Notes under the pieces: generated by a model
What the model was told of the DNA's origin: nothing
The model's input: only the letters and a program-made list of their open reading frames with translations
Database searches by the model: none
Position numbers and translations under genes: made by a program
Assembly: GCF_013408295.1 (NCBI RefSeq)
Contig: NZ_JACBYQ010000002.1
Span: forward strand, 1,054,001-1,118,000
Direction of reading: 5' to 3'
Length of the DNA: 64,000 bases
Source of the DNA: Psychromicrobium silvestre
Lineage (GTDB): Bacteria > Actinomycetota > Actinomycetes > Actinomycetales > Micrococcaceae
In this document: piece by piece, positions 49,725 through 59,272 of the stretch
How positions within the stretch are numbered: position 1 is the first letter of the stretch
Layout of the letters: the number at the start of each line of letters is the position of its first letter

Positions 49725-51698
49725 CTAGCCCACATGCACCCAGGGTCGCTTAATGAGTTCCGGCTCCGCCTCCCGCAGCACCTCTCTGGTCACCGGGGCT
49801 ATTTCGCCCTCGCCAACAAAGAGGAATTTGAGCATATTGGTGATCGGGTTGCCCTCGGTCCAGCGGAAGTAGATATGTGGCATTAAGCCGGTCACGTCGC
49901 GGATATGAAGCAGCACAGCGGCAATAGTATTCGGCACGTTATTGCTATGAACTTGCAGGATGTTGAAGCCGTGTCGATGTACCCCGTGCACCTCCAGGGC
50001 CTGTTCAAAATCCGAAGAATCGTCAACGAGCACTTCAATGAACAGGGCCAGGCGTGGGTCCGGCAGGTGGCTCACCTCGATGGCGTGCTCGATCTTATGC
50101 CGGTACTCGGCAGCGCTGAGCTTCTTCGGTTCGTGGGCGATGATCCGCAGCGGCCCGTCCTCATTTGCGGCCAGCATTTCCAGCGCTCGGGAGTCCAGCC
50201 GAATGTGGGTGGCGCGAAGCTCAAAGGAGCGGCGGAGCCGGCTGAGCAGGCTGACGATCAGAATACCCAGGATGAATAGTGCCGCAATTCTCAGCCCATC
50301 CGGGCGCTCAAAGGAATTGGCTACCGTGGTGTAGAGGAATACCGCGGAGATGGCTCCGAAGGCGATTGTCTTCCCGCGCTGTCGCTTGCGATAGCAGGAG
50401 ATTGTGACGGCGATTGCGGCCGAAGTGATCAACACCAGTACGCCGGTGGCATAGGCCCCGCCCTGAGCGTTCACATCGGCGCGGAAGATCAGGGTGATAG
50501 CGAAGGCAATGGCAATAAAGACCAGCACAAGCGGTCGGAGCGCTCGCGTCCAGGCGGGGGCCATGCCGAAACGCGGCAGGTAGCGCGGCACCAGATTGAG
50601 CAGCCCAGCCATTGCAGAGGCTCCGGCGAACCATAGGATCGCGATAGTGCTCAGATCGTAGACCGTGCCGAAACCATCACCGAGCAAGGCATGAGCAAGG
50701 TAAGCCAGGGCTCGGCCGTCGGCCTTACCCCCGGGCTGGAACTCGGCCGCCGGGATCAGGATCGTAGTGGCCAGGCTGGAGGTGATCAGGAAGGTGCTCA
50801 TAATCAGGGCGGCGGTGGTGAGTAGCCGATGGGCTCCCTTAATTCGCCCGGCCGGATTTTCCGGCGTATCTGAGTCGCGGCCCTTGATCTGTGGCATCAC
50901 TGCCACCCCGGTTTCGAAGCCAGAAAGTCCTAGCGCAAGTTTGGGGAAAACCAGGAGGGCGATGGCGATGACCATTACGGGATTGCCGTGCTGGGTGGTC
51001 AGCGCACCCCACCAATCGCCAACCTGCAAGGGGCTTTCCACGGTGTTGGCTATCGCGACCACCACCACGACGGCGTTGAGCACCAGATAGCTGAACACCA
51101 GGATCACGGCCACCCCAATGGCTTCCTTGAAGCCCTTGAGGAAGACGGCACCCAGCAGGGCCACCAGTACCAAGGTGATGGCTATGTTCTGACCGTGCAG
51201 AAAGTCTGGGGCAAAGGGGTTCTCGATCACGTGCGCGGTGGCGTCGGCGGCGGACAGAGTGATGGTGATCATGAAGTCGGTCGCTGCGAAACCCAGTAGC
51301 GCCAACACGAAGAGCTTGCCCCACCACCTCGGGAAAAGTTTCGCCAGCATGGCGATCGAGCCTTCACCGCGAGGACTCTCACGAGCCACCCGGCGATAGA
51401 CCGGAAGTGCACCGAGTAGGGTGACGATGACCAGCACGATAGTTGCTAGCGGAGCTAGCACTCCGGCTGCCAAGGCTGCGATGGCCGGTTGGTAGCCGAG
51501 GGTAGAGAAGTAATCCAGGCCGGTCAGGCACATCACCCGCCACCAGGACTGTGGTTTCTCGGTTTCCTGATGTGGCTGTTGCGGTTTTCCGGAGGGACTG
51601 GGCATTCCCTCGAGCAGCCAGCTCTTGAAGGCTTCGGCACGTTTTGGCCGCGAGCGGTCACCCGGTTCTGCAGGGGCTTTATAAAGCGAAGTCACCAT
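49725..51698 (-). CDS. APC-superfamily transporter with cytoplasmic C-terminal domain
   Basis: Protein of 657 residues. A polar N-terminus (about 1-50) leads to twelve transmembrane helices ('[33 protein letters not shown]', '[13 protein letters not shown]'). The last 160 residues are a soluble domain ('[52 protein letters not shown]'). The organisation is like amino-acid/polyamine or KimA-type potassium transporters, and the substrate cannot be told. The ATG has AAAGGA only 2 nt upstream, while GTG as second codon would have better spacing (5 nt). It converges with the regulator gene and is divergent from the ureohydrolase. Confidence 0.85.
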   Translation of the reverse strand: MVTSLYKAPAEPGDRSRPKRAEAFKSWLLEGMPSPSGKPQQPHQETEKPQSWWRVMCLTGLDYFSTLGYQPAIAALAAGVLAPLATIVLVIVTLLGALPVYRRVARESPRGEGSIAMLAKLFPRWWGKLFVLALLGFAATDFMITITLSAADATAHVIENPFAPDFLHGQNIAITLVLVALLGAVFLKGFKEAIGVAVILVFSYLVLNAVVVVVAIANTVESPLQVGDWWGALTTQHGNPVMVIAIALLVFPKLALGLSGFETGVAVMPQIKGRDSDTPENPAGRIKGAHRLLTTAALIMSTFLITSSLATTILIPAAEFQPGGKADGRALAYLAHALLGDGFGTVYDLSTIAILWFAGASAMAGLLNLVPRYLPRFGMAPAWTRALRPLVLVFIAIAFAITLIFRADVNAQGGAYATGVLVLITSAAIAVTISCYRKRQRGKTIAFGAISAVFLYTTVANSFERPDGLRIAALFILGILIVSLLSRLRRSFELRATHIRLDSRALEMLAANEDGPLRIIAHEPKKLSAAEYRHKIEHAIEVSHLPDPRLALFIEVLVDDSSDFEQALEVHGVHRHGFNILQVHSNNVPNTIAAVLLHIRDVTGLMPHIYFRWTEGNPITNMLKFLFVGEGEIAPVTREVLREAEPELIKRPWVHVG

Positions 51699-51794
51699 GG
51701 TCCTTTCAGGGACCTACTCGGCCCAGCGAATGGAGCGTAGCACTCAAGAATCCGGATTACCGTGGTCTTTACGGAATCTTTACGTCCGCAGCCT

Positions 51795-51859
51795 CCGCCG
51801 AGTGTGGACATCTGCACCTTAAGACGGGTTCATAAGATGCAGATCTCCACACTCGGCGG
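51795..51859. repeat. 27-bp near-perfect inverted repeat between divergent genes
   Basis: Arms 51795-51821 and 51833-51859 match in 25 of 27 positions (arm begins CCGCCGAGTGTGGA), with an 11-base loop. It lies in the shared promoter region of the APC transporter and the ureohydrolase. It is too long for a simple repressor site and not followed by a T-tract. A folded RNA leader or a repeated intergenic element are options. Confidence 0.75.
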
Positions 51860-51917
51860 TGCTGATTGGAAAACATTTGATTCACATAAGGCAACTTTGC
51901 GTTGTAGCATGGGTCAC

Positions 51918-52949
51918 ATGAATGAGCAGCGCATCGAGGTCAATGGCAACCTCGGACCTATCGATTCCTCCCGTATCCCGCGCTACGCCGGGGCCGCGAC
52001 TTTCGCCCGCTTACCGCGCCTGGACCAGGTCGCTGAAGCCGATATCGCCGTCGTCGGAGTGCCCTTCGATACCGGTGTTTCCTACCGGCCGGGCGCCCGC
52101 TTCGGAGCCAATCACGTGCGCGAATCCTCACGGCTGCTGCGGCCCTATAACCCGGCCCAGGAACTCTCGCCCTTCGAGCTCGCTCAGGTAGCCGATGCCG
52201 GGGACATGGCGGTCAATCCCTTCAATATCAATGAAGCTATTGAGGAGATTCAACAGAACGCCCTCGATCTAACTGCCCCCGGTGCCTCGGGTCGGAGCGC
52301 AAAGCTACTCACCCTGGGTGGCGATCACACCATCGCCTTGCCGCTACTCCGAGCCGCCACCGAGCGTGCTGGTGCTCCCGTGGCTCTGCTGCACTTCGAT
52401 GCGCACCTGGACACCTGGGACACCTACTTCGGTGCCGAATATACTCACGGCACCCCCTTCCGGCGTGCCGTCGAGGAGGGAATCCTGGATACCGAGGCGA
52501 TTAGCCATGTTGGCACTCGCGGACCGCTCTATGGGAAGAAGGATCTGGAGGACGATAAGCGCTTCGGCTTCGGCATCGTCACCTCCTCCGATGTCTTCCG
52601 GCAGGGTGTTGACGAGGTGGTGGCCAAACTCCGGGACCGGATCGGCAATCGTCCGCTCTATGTTTCCATTGATATTGATGTGCTCGACCCGGCGCATGCG
52701 CCGGGTACCGGCACCCCGGAAGCTGGTGGCATCACCAGTCGCGAATTGCTGGAAATCCTGCGCGGGCTGCGCGGCATGAATCTGGTGGGTGCCGACGTCG
52801 TTGAGGTTGCCCCGGCTTATGACCATGCCGAGATCACCGGCGTGGCCGCCTCTCATGTGGCCTATGATCTGGTCAGCCTGCTGGCCGATGGGGTAGCCCG
52901 GGACAAGGCTTCTACTACCAATACGGATAATACGGAGATCAAGCGATGA
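51918..52949 (+). CDS. speB: agmatinase-family ureohydrolase (guanidinobutyrase possible)
   Basis: Protein of 343 residues from the ATG at 51918; TAGCAT lies 7 nt upstream and no ribosome site is present. The dinuclear manganese motifs are '[14 protein letters not shown]', '[16 protein letters not shown]' and '[23 protein letters not shown]'. Known: the family releases urea from agmatine, guanidinobutyrate or similar compounds. The gene overlaps the TPP-decarboxylase gene by 4 bases (ATGA). In the arginine transaminase pathway of pseudomonads, 2-ketoarginine decarboxylase (AruI) and guanidinobutyrase (GbuA) act in series, which suits this pair better than agmatine use. The exact substrate is unproven. 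Confidence 0.88.
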   Translation: MNEQRIEVNGNLGPIDSSRIPRYAGAATFARLPRLDQVAEADIAVVGVPFDTGVSYRPGARFGANHVRESSRLLRPYNPAQELSPFELAQVADAGDMAVNPFNINEAIEEIQQNALDLTAPGASGRSAKLLTLGGDHTIALPLLRAATERAGAPVALLHFDAHLDTWDTYFGAEYTHGTPFRRAVEEGILDTEAISHVGTRGPLYGKKDLEDDKRFGFGIVTSSDVFRQGVDEVVAKLRDRIGNRPLYVSIDIDVLDPAHAPGTGTPEAGGITSRELLEILRGLRGMNLVGADVVEVAPAYDHAEITGVAASHVAYDLVSLLADGVARDKASTTNTDNTEIKR

Positions 52950-54628
52950 GCGATGCACGCGCCGAGAACGTGGAGCGGGATGTCCGCAACGGTGGCGATC
53001 TGGTGGTGGAGACGCTCGCCGCGCTGGGCGCGAAAACAGTTTTCGGAATTCCCGGGCAGCACGCCCTAGGGCTCTTCGATGCGCTGAGCCGCTCCGAGCT
53101 GCACTTCGTTTCCTCCCGGGTGGAGAACAATTCAGCTTTTGCCGCCGATGGCTACGCCCGGGCTACCAATGAGGTCGGGGTGCTTTTCCTCTCCACCGGC
53201 CCCGGCGCACTCACCTCCCTGGCCGGACTGCAGGAGGCCTATGCCACCGGCGTGCCGATGATCGTGATTGCCTCGCAGATTCCGTTGGATGGCTTGGGTG
53301 CCCGGCGCAAGGGCATGCTGCATCAGCTCGATGATCAGAAGGCTTCGGCCGCAAATGTTACCAAGAGCCAGCGACTCATCCAGCACGCTTCCGGGATTCC
53401 TAGTGCGATCCAGGATGCCTGGACCGAGGCGGTCTCCTCGCCGCAGGGACCGGTCTGGATCGAAATACCGCAGAATGTCTTGCTAGATCCGGTGATGGTT
53501 CCCCAGGTGGAGGACGCGCTCGCCGAGCCCTTCGATAACCCGCCTAGGGTTGAGTTGGTGCGGGAGGCTGTTCGTTGGCTGGCCGAGTCGAAGCGTCCCG
53601 TGATCGTGGCCGGCGGCGGCACTCGCCGCGGCCACGCGGAAGCCCAACTGCGATCCATTGCCGAGAAGCTCAGGGCTCCTGTGGTCTGCTCGCCGGGAGG
53701 TAACGGTGCTTTCCCCTGGACGCACCCGCTTTCCTTGCAGTCCTGGGTCGAGGACCGTCACGTCACCGAGGTGCTGGAGGAAGCCGATGTGCTGGTGGTG
53801 GTTGGTTCTTCGCTCGGGGAGGTGACCAGCAACTACTTCACCCTGGAGCCTCGTGGCCGGATTATTCAGATCGACGCCGAGCCACGGGTTTTGGAGTCGA
53901 ATCGTCCGGCCCTGGGCATTCGTGCCGATGCGGGCCAGGCGCTCGAAGCCATTGACACGGCCCTGACTCCGGAGCTGCTGAGCGGACATGACTCCGATTG
54001 GAGTGGCGAAAGCCCGGAATCCGTGGTTGCCGCGACCCTGGCCAAGGTGATGGTCCGGCTGGATAGCCAGGACCTGGCCAAGGAACGGCAGTTCATGGCC
54101 GATATTCGGGCCGCCGTGCCGGACGATATGCAAACCTTCTGGGATATGACCATCTCCGCTTACTGGGGCTGGAGCTGCTGGGACGCGCGTTCCGGGCAAT
54201 TCCACTCAGCTCAGGGTGCGGGCGGGCTGGGCTACGGCTTCCCCGCCGCCATTGGTGGCGCCGTCGGGCTCTCCGTGCAGGGCAAGAATTCCAGAGTCCT
54301 CGCGGTCTCCGGCGATGGTTCCTCGATGTACTCGATTGCCGAGTTGGCTACCGCTAGGCAGCATAACGTCCCGGTCACCTGGCTAATAGTTGACGACGGC
54401 GGTTACGGAATTCTGCGCGAATACATGGTCGGCGCTTTCGGTAAGGCCACTCACACGGAGCTATCGCGCCCGGACTTCGTCAAGCTCGCGGAATCCTTCG
54501 GGGTGCCCGCGAAGCGAGTCGAGGTAGGCGAGGTGCGGCAGGCGCTTGTGGAGGCTTTCGCCTCCGAGGGGCCCAATGTTGTTGTGGTAGAAACCCTTTT
54601 GCAGATGTTCGCTCCCACGCATCTCTGA
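52946..54628 (+). CDS. TPP-dependent decarboxylase, acetolactate-synthase fold, AruI-like
   Basis: Protein of 560 residues in the ThDP enzyme family. The N-terminal Pyr domain has '[59 protein letters not shown]' with the catalytic glutamate in VEN. The C-terminal PP domain has '[42 protein letters not shown]', containing the GDG...N-like ThDP-magnesium motif (GDGS...). A middle domain (about 200-330) binds nucleotide or is structural. It decarboxylates a 2-keto acid. Coupled to a ureohydrolase, 2-ketoarginine is the best guess, giving 4-guanidinobutyraldehyde; benzoylformate-type or acetolactate-type activity is possible. Confidence 0.85.
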   Translation: MSDARAENVERDVRNGGDLVVETLAALGAKTVFGIPGQHALGLFDALSRSELHFVSSRVENNSAFAADGYARATNEVGVLFLSTGPGALTSLAGLQEAYATGVPMIVIASQIPLDGLGARRKGMLHQLDDQKASAANVTKSQRLIQHASGIPSAIQDAWTEAVSSPQGPVWIEIPQNVLLDPVMVPQVEDALAEPFDNPPRVELVREAVRWLAESKRPVIVAGGGTRRGHAEAQLRSIAEKLRAPVVCSPGGNGAFPWTHPLSLQSWVEDRHVTEVLEEADVLVVVGSSLGEVTSNYFTLEPRGRIIQIDAEPRVLESNRPALGIRADAGQALEAIDTALTPELLSGHDSDWSGESPESVVAATLAKVMVRLDSQDLAKERQFMADIRAAVPDDMQTFWDMTISAYWGWSCWDARSGQFHSAQGAGGLGYGFPAAIGGAVGLSVQGKNSRVLAVSGDGSSMYSIAELATARQHNVPVTWLIVDDGGYGILREYMVGAFGKATHTELSRPDFVKLAESFGVPAKRVEVGEVRQALVEAFASEGPNVVVVETLLQMFAPTHL

Positions 54629-54629
54629 G

Positions 54630-55220
54630 CTATTCCTGGAGAACCAGTTCGTACTCACCGATAATGACCCCGGTACTGGTCGGGGTGGATTCCACTAAGC
54701 GGAAGTTCTGCCGTTCCGGGCGTTCGTCGAAAAGTCGATGACCGTTTCCCAAAAGCAGGGGGTGGATCACCAGGGTGAGTTTGTCCACTAGGCGGGCGGC
54801 GAGCAGGGAGCGTACCAGCTCGCCGCTGCCGATCACGGTGAGATCCGGACCCTCGCTGGCCTTTAGTTCAGCGATGGCTTGTAGAGTGTCTCCGCTGAGG
54901 AGAACCGAGTTGGCCCAGGGGAGGGGTTCGTTGAGGCCGTTCGATGCGACAAACTTCTGAACCCGATTCATATAGACCGTGAAGGGGTTATCACCTTGAA
55001 AGGGCCAGTAGGAGGCGAAGTTCTGATAGGTTCGTCGGCCGAAGAGCATGGCTCCTTCTCCCGCCATCCCCTTGCTCATGGTTCGGGACAGGATTTCGTC
55101 GTTATAGGCTGCGGACCAGCCGCCGTATCTGAAGCCGTTTCGAGTATCCTCATCCGGACTGCCCGGGGCCTGGGTGACTCCGTCCAGGCTGATATTGTTC
55201 ACGACGCTCAGTGTTCGCAT
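54630..55220 (-). CDS. RibD C-terminal/dihydrofolate-reductase-like protein
   Basis: Protein of 196 residues. The fold is shown by 'MRTLSVVNNISLDGVTQAPGSPDEDTRNGFRYGGWSAAYNDEI', 'MLFGRRTYQNFASYWP' and 'LTVIGSGELVRSLLAARLVDKLTLVIHPLLLGNGHRLFDE'. This is the RibD_C/YyaP-YwjB group of NADPH-dependent reductases, a paralogue of dihydrofolate reductase without the folate-binding residues. GGAG lies 7 nt before the ATG. The substrate is unknown; some members reduce pteridines or antibiotics. It converges on the ThDP enzyme gene with only 1 base between. Confidence 0.9.
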   Translation of the reverse strand: MRTLSVVNNISLDGVTQAPGSPDEDTRNGFRYGGWSAAYNDEILSRTMSKGMAGEGAMLFGRRTYQNFASYWPFQGDNPFTVYMNRVQKFVASNGLNEPLPWANSVLLSGDTLQAIAELKASEGPDLTVIGSGELVRSLLAARLVDKLTLVIHPLLLGNGHRLFDERPERQNFRLVESTPTSTGVIIGEYELVLQE

Positions 55221-55395
55221 GGTTTACTCCTTCGGGCTGCCGAGGCCGGTCTTGAGCCAGCCTTCGTCTGCTACTCACTCCCCTAGGGGAACAGTAAACC
55301 TTCCGGTGGCCGCCCGGAGGGAAACCAGAGGAAAACGGCGAGAAAAAATCCTCTGATGATGATTCATGACTGCAAAGCGCGTAATACAATCAAAT

Positions 55396-57282
55396 ATGCA
55401 CATTGAAAGGCGGCGGCTGAGGCTTGCCGAACCAGGTCCGCTCAATCCGCTGCCGAATCTCGGCAAGCCGCTCGAAGACCCCTATCAAATTGGTGGGGCG
55501 ATTCCCTTCGAGATCATTGAGAACTCACGCTACGGCCACCCGCTGACCCTGCATCCCTACCAGCTTCAAGACCAGTACAGTCGGGAACTCAAAGGCATTG
55601 AGCAAACCGTGGTGACCTTGCAGAATCAACACCTGCGGGCCAGCTTTCTGCCCGAGTTGGGCGGCAGGCTCTGGGAGCTAACCGACCTGGCTAGCGGCAA
55701 GAACCTGCTGCATACCCCCGGACAGATTCAGTTGGGTAATCTGGCCCTGCGGAATGCCTGGTTCGCCGGTGGAGTGGAATGGAATATCGGCACCCGCGGC
55801 CACTCGCCTAGCACCTGCTCACCCCTGCACGCCGCAAAGCTCACCACTCCTGACGGGGTAGAGGTGCTGCGGATGTGGGAATTCGACCGGCTGAGGGAGG
55901 TTGTTTTCCAGATCGATGCCTGGCTGCCCGAGGACTCTGCCTATTTGCAGGTCGCGATCCGGATTAGCAATCCCCATCCGCAGCCAAAGCCGATCTACTG
56001 GTGGAGCAATGCAGCCGTTCCGCAGGATTCGCAGACCCGAGTGATCGCGCCCGCGGAGAGTGCCTTCGCCAGTGACTATCAGCGGGGGATTAGTAGAAAA
56101 ACCCCGCAAAACCTTGACGGCGTTGATCATAGCTGGCCGATGCGCAATTCCACTGCGGCGGACTTCTTTTTCGATCTTGCACCCGAACAACGCCGTTGGA
56201 TTGCGGTCAGCGACGCCCAGGGAGACGGACTGGCCATGCTATCCACGGCGCGGCTACGGGGCCGGAAGCTCTTCGTCTGGGGGGAAGGTCAAGGTGGCCA
56301 ACGCTGGCAGGAGTGGCTAAGTCCCGACGGCGGCCGTTACGCCGAAATTCAAGCAGGCTTAGCGCAGACCCAGTTCGAGAACCTGCCGCTGCCGGCCAAC
56401 GAATCCTGGTCCTGGCTGGAGTGTTACGGCAATGCCGGGCTGGATGCCGAGCCCGCGCATGCCGCCTGGCCGGCCGCAGTTCAGCATGCCGAGGAGCGAC
56501 TGGCTGTACGGCTACCTAAGGATGTTGTGGAGCAGAGCTTCGCCCGTTGGCAAGGCTGGGCAGATTTAGTGCCTGAGCAGCAGATCCAACTGGGGTCAGG
56601 CTGGGGCGCGCTGGAAGCAGCACGACGGCGTCACGCTGGCTCGGAGTGGCAGCTCGCCGGTACCCCCTTCCCGGTCGAGAGCCTGGGGGAGGCCCAGCGG
56701 CCCTGGCTCCAACTGCTCAAAGACGGAACATTCGATGGTGCAACGAGCTACGTTTCGGGGTCAGGCTGGCGGGAGCTGCTCAAAACGGCTCAAGGAGATA
56801 CCGCACAAATAGCCCTGCATAGCGGAATTCTGGCTCAAGCCGAAGGCGATCTCAATGCGGCCAGCGAGCTTTATCGGACGTCGCTGGAGTTTCGGCAGAG
56901 CGCCATGGCTTGGCGCTGCCTCGCTCTCGCCGAGGACAATGTGGAGCACTACCTTCCCGCCTGTGCCGCGGGACCGGCCGATCGAGCCCTGCTCACCGAG
57001 GCAGTGACAGCGTTACTAGCCGCCGGGAAAGCCACGGAAGCACTTGGCTTATTGGAGGGTTCACCCCGCTACGGTGCCGAACTGGCGGCCAAGGGGCGAC
57101 TGGCCCTTTTGAGCGCTCAGGCACTCGCCGCCGTCGGACGAACTGCGGAGGCAAGTGCCATTCTGCAAACGGGTCTGCAGGTGGCTGATATCCGCGAAGG
57201 GGAGAACTCCCTTGCCCAGCTCTGGCAGCAGCTTTTCCCGAGCGAGCCGATTCCGGACGAGTACCAGTTCAGCATGTCCTAA
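55396..57282 (+). CDS. DUF5107 domain protein with TPR-like C-terminus
   Basis: Protein of 628 residues from the ATG at 55396; TACAAT lies 5 nt upstream, suggesting a leaderless start (an alternative ATG at 55366 adds 10 residues). The first 350 residues form a galactose-mutarotase-like beta-sandwich ('ASFLPELGGRLWELTDLASGKNLLHTPG', 'NAWFAGGVEWNIGTRGHSP'), the DUF5107 domain, which in other proteins sits with glycoside hydrolases. The last 230 are helical, TPR-like (LNAASELYRTSLEFRQSAMAWRCLALAED). There is no signal peptide. It may sense or process a carbohydrate, but no enzyme activity has been shown for the domain. Confidence 0.85.
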   Translation: MHIERRRLRLAEPGPLNPLPNLGKPLEDPYQIGGAIPFEIIENSRYGHPLTLHPYQLQDQYSRELKGIEQTVVTLQNQHLRASFLPELGGRLWELTDLASGKNLLHTPGQIQLGNLALRNAWFAGGVEWNIGTRGHSPSTCSPLHAAKLTTPDGVEVLRMWEFDRLREVVFQIDAWLPEDSAYLQVAIRISNPHPQPKPIYWWSNAAVPQDSQTRVIAPAESAFASDYQRGISRKTPQNLDGVDHSWPMRNSTAADFFFDLAPEQRRWIAVSDAQGDGLAMLSTARLRGRKLFVWGEGQGGQRWQEWLSPDGGRYAEIQAGLAQTQFENLPLPANESWSWLECYGNAGLDAEPAHAAWPAAVQHAEERLAVRLPKDVVEQSFARWQGWADLVPEQQIQLGSGWGALEAARRRHAGSEWQLAGTPFPVESLGEAQRPWLQLLKDGTFDGATSYVSGSGWRELLKTAQGDTAQIALHSGILAQAEGDLNAASELYRTSLEFRQSAMAWRCLALAEDNVEHYLPACAAGPADRALLTEAVTALLAAGKATEALGLLEGSPRYGAELAAKGRLALLSAQALAAVGRTAEASAILQTGLQVADIREGENSLAQLWQQLFPSEPIPDEYQFSMS

Positions 57283-57392
57283 ACCGTTCAGTAAGACTGT
57301 TCCGGCATTCCGGTGAGGCGAAGGACGGAATAATCCTCAAACCGTCGAGGTTCACCATAATGAATGCAAACGTATGAATCGAGGGAATAGTC

Positions 57393-58001
57393 ATGGAACG
57401 CTCTGTTGTGGTGATTTCGGCGGGCCTGGGCTCGCCCTCTTCCAGTCGACTGCTGGCTGACCAACTCTCCGCCGCAAGCCTCGCGGAGCTGGGCAAGCTG
57501 GGAGAACCCGCTACGGTACACACCGTTGAGCTCCGGGATCTGGCCGTGGAGATGGCCAATAACCTGGTCACCGGATATGCTGCCCCGGCTTTGCAACGGG
57601 TACTCGACCAGGTGGCGCAGGCAGATGCCTTGATCGCGGTGACCCCGGTCTTCTCTGCCTCCTACAGTGGCTTGTTCAAGACCTTCTTTGACCTGATTGA
57701 CCCCAAATCTCTCGATGGAACTCCCGCGCTGCTCGGCGCTACCGGAGGTACGGCGCGGCACTCGCTGATGATCGAACACGCGATGCGCCCGCTGTTCGGG
57801 TACTTGCGTGCCCGGGTGATGCCGACAGGTGTTTTTGCCGGTCCAGACGATTGGGGCGATAGCAGAATGGCGCAGCGAGTATCCCAAGCCGCTGCGGAGC
57901 TGGCAGCCGTGCTGCACGGCGTCTCCCGGCCGAGCCAAGCCGCAGCCATGGAGTCCTTGCCTTTCGAGCAGCTGCTCGCGAATATCACCGCCGAAAACTG
58001 A
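57393..58001 (+). CDS. CE1759-type NADPH-dependent FMN reductase
   Basis: Protein of 202 residues with the flavodoxin-like fold: 'VVVISAGLGSPSSSRLLADQLS' (phosphate-binding loop), 'VTPVFSASYSGLFKTFFDLIDPKSLDGTPALLGATGGTARHSLMIEHAMRPLFGYLRARVMPTGVF'. It reduces FMN using NADPH and hands it to a monooxygenase, usually one for sulfonates or alkanes; the partner is not next to it. GAGGGA precedes the ATG by 6-10 nt. It converges closely with the metallophosphoesterase gene. Confidence 0.88.
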   Translation: MERSVVVISAGLGSPSSSRLLADQLSAASLAELGKLGEPATVHTVELRDLAVEMANNLVTGYAAPALQRVLDQVAQADALIAVTPVFSASYSGLFKTFFDLIDPKSLDGTPALLGATGGTARHSLMIEHAMRPLFGYLRARVMPTGVFAGPDDWGDSRMAQRVSQAAAELAAVLHGVSRPSQAAAMESLPFEQLLANITAEN

Positions 58002-58017
58002 GGCACCGAAGGACTAG

Positions 58018-58773
58018 CTAGCGCAGGCCGAGCTTAGCGTGCTGTCCTCGGTAGATACCGGTGCGTAGCTCGACGGCGTAGGCCTCCAAATCGGGCATGC
58101 CCAGAGCAGTGGCAATGGCGATCTCTTTTTCGGTGTCATAGGGCACTCGGACGAATTGCACGCTAAAGCTATCGGCTAAGGTTCCACCCGGTGTGCCTTC
58201 GAGGATCACATAGCAAGGAACGGGCTCATCGAGCGGGTTCCCTACGCTGCCTACGTTGAGCAGGGTTCGGCCCTGATGGACCTCGAGGTAGGCGTCATGG
58301 ATATCCCCGTAGCAGACCACCGAGGGAGTTGGGCTTGAGCCGGTCATCTCGGTAGTGGCAAACATTGCCTCGAACTCTTGCGGGGTGTGGGCAAAGTGCA
58401 CCCTGGTATAGACGCTCTCCGAGGAGGCGTGCACCAGGCGAATGGTCCGGCCGCTCAGCTCTAAGGTATGCACCAGCGGAAGTTCCAGCAGCCACCTCCG
58501 GTCGCTGTCGGTGAGCTCGCGATGCCACCACCAGCCGGCCTCATTCCGCTCGGGGTCCTCTTCTCTTGGCAGGAAGTCGTCCCAATTCCCCCGGATGGTT
58601 TGAGTGCAATGGATCTGGCTCAGCCGCACGCATTCGGAACCTCGCGGGCCCTTGCCCGCCACATCACCCAGGTTGTAAATCGTCTCGATGCCCCGCTTCG
58701 CCAAGTCCTCGAGCACCGCCTGGAAAGCCGTGACATTTCCGTGCAGATCGGAGATTAGCGCTATTCGTTCCAT
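58018..58773 (-). CDS. metallophosphoesterase
   Basis: Protein of 251 residues. The calcineurin-like metal motifs are 'LISDLHGNVTAF' (D8, H10), 'NLGDVAGKGP', 'IRGNWD' (GNxD form of GNHE), and 'VVCYGDIHDAY' with 'TLLNVGSVGNPLD'. It hydrolyses phosphoesters using two metal ions in the cytoplasm. The substrate could be a diadenosine polyphosphate, cyclic nucleotide or other small molecule. TAGCAT lies exactly 6 nt before the ATG on the minus strand, so it is likely leaderless. Confidence 0.9.
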   Translation of the reverse strand: MERIALISDLHGNVTAFQAVLEDLAKRGIETIYNLGDVAGKGPRGSECVRLSQIHCTQTIRGNWDDFLPREEDPERNEAGWWWHRELTDSDRRWLLELPLVHTLELSGRTIRLVHASSESVYTRVHFAHTPQEFEAMFATTEMTGSSPTPSVVCYGDIHDAYLEVHQGRTLLNVGSVGNPLDEPVPCYVILEGTPGGTLADSFSVQFVRVPYDTEKEIAIATALGMPDLEAYAVELRTGIYRGQHAKLGLR

Positions 58774-58937
58774 CCGCCCATGCTAATAGTCCGGGGATCG
58801 AAACACGGGAAAAAGTTCGCGTTCCCGCGTGACATTTTTGCCACTCGACCCGACCTACTTATGGATAGAGCGGGCGAAGGGCCCCGCTCAGGGGGACCAT
58901 TGTGCTCCCCACCGGGGAGCTGAAAGGGAAATACATT

Positions 58938-59207
58938 ATGGGATTTTTCGGCTTCTTGATTCTCGGCCTCGCGGCCGGTGCCATTGCGAAGTTCATTCTG
59001 CCGGGTAAACAGGGCGGTGGCTGGATCGCAACCTTGATTCTCGGCGTCATCGGTGCCTTCCTGGGTGGCTGGCTGGGCGGCTTGATCTTCAATCAGCCGC
59101 TCACCGATTTCTGGTCATTGCCCACCTGGATCCTGGCCATCGTTGGTTCGATCATTGTGCTGTTGGTCTACGGAATGATCACCGGACGCAAGGGTGCCAA
59201 GAGCTAA
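58938..59207 (+). CDS. GlsB/YeaQ/YmgE family membrane protein
   Basis: Protein of 89 residues from the ATG at 58938 with AAAGGGAA upstream. Three transmembrane helices ('GFFGFLILGLAAGAIAKFIL', 'WIATLILGVIGAFLGGWLGGLIF', 'WILAIVGSIIVLLVYGMI') and two glycine-rich loops fit the transglycosylase-associated protein family. Members are small stress-response membrane proteins; GlsB of enterococci anchors a stress protein. The exact role is not known. The basic C-terminus is TGRKGAKS. It is followed by a bidirectional terminator. Confidence 0.9.
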   Translation: MGFFGFLILGLAAGAIAKFILPGKQGGGWIATLILGVIGAFLGGWLGGLIFNQPLTDFWSLPTWILAIVGSIIVLLVYGMITGRKGAKS

Positions 59208-59224
59208 CGAGAAAAGCAACAACA

Positions 59225-59265
59225 AAAATGCTGGCCCCATCCGCAACGGATGGGGCCAGCATTTT
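59225..59265. terminator. bidirectional rho-independent terminator
   Basis: A perfect 19-bp stem (AAAATGCTGGCCCCATCCG at 59225-59243 and its complement at 59247-59265) with a 3-base loop and A/T ends on each side. It terminates the GlsB-type gene and the convergent DoxX-type gene. Confidence 0.92.
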
Positions 59266-59272
59266 GCGTTTG

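Noticed and set aside
51699-51917. possible c-di-AMP (ydaO) riboswitch in front of the APC transporter
   Set aside because: The long palindrome does not match the riboswitch core, and no conserved motifs of that class were seen. KimA-like genes can have it, so the idea was considered and dropped.
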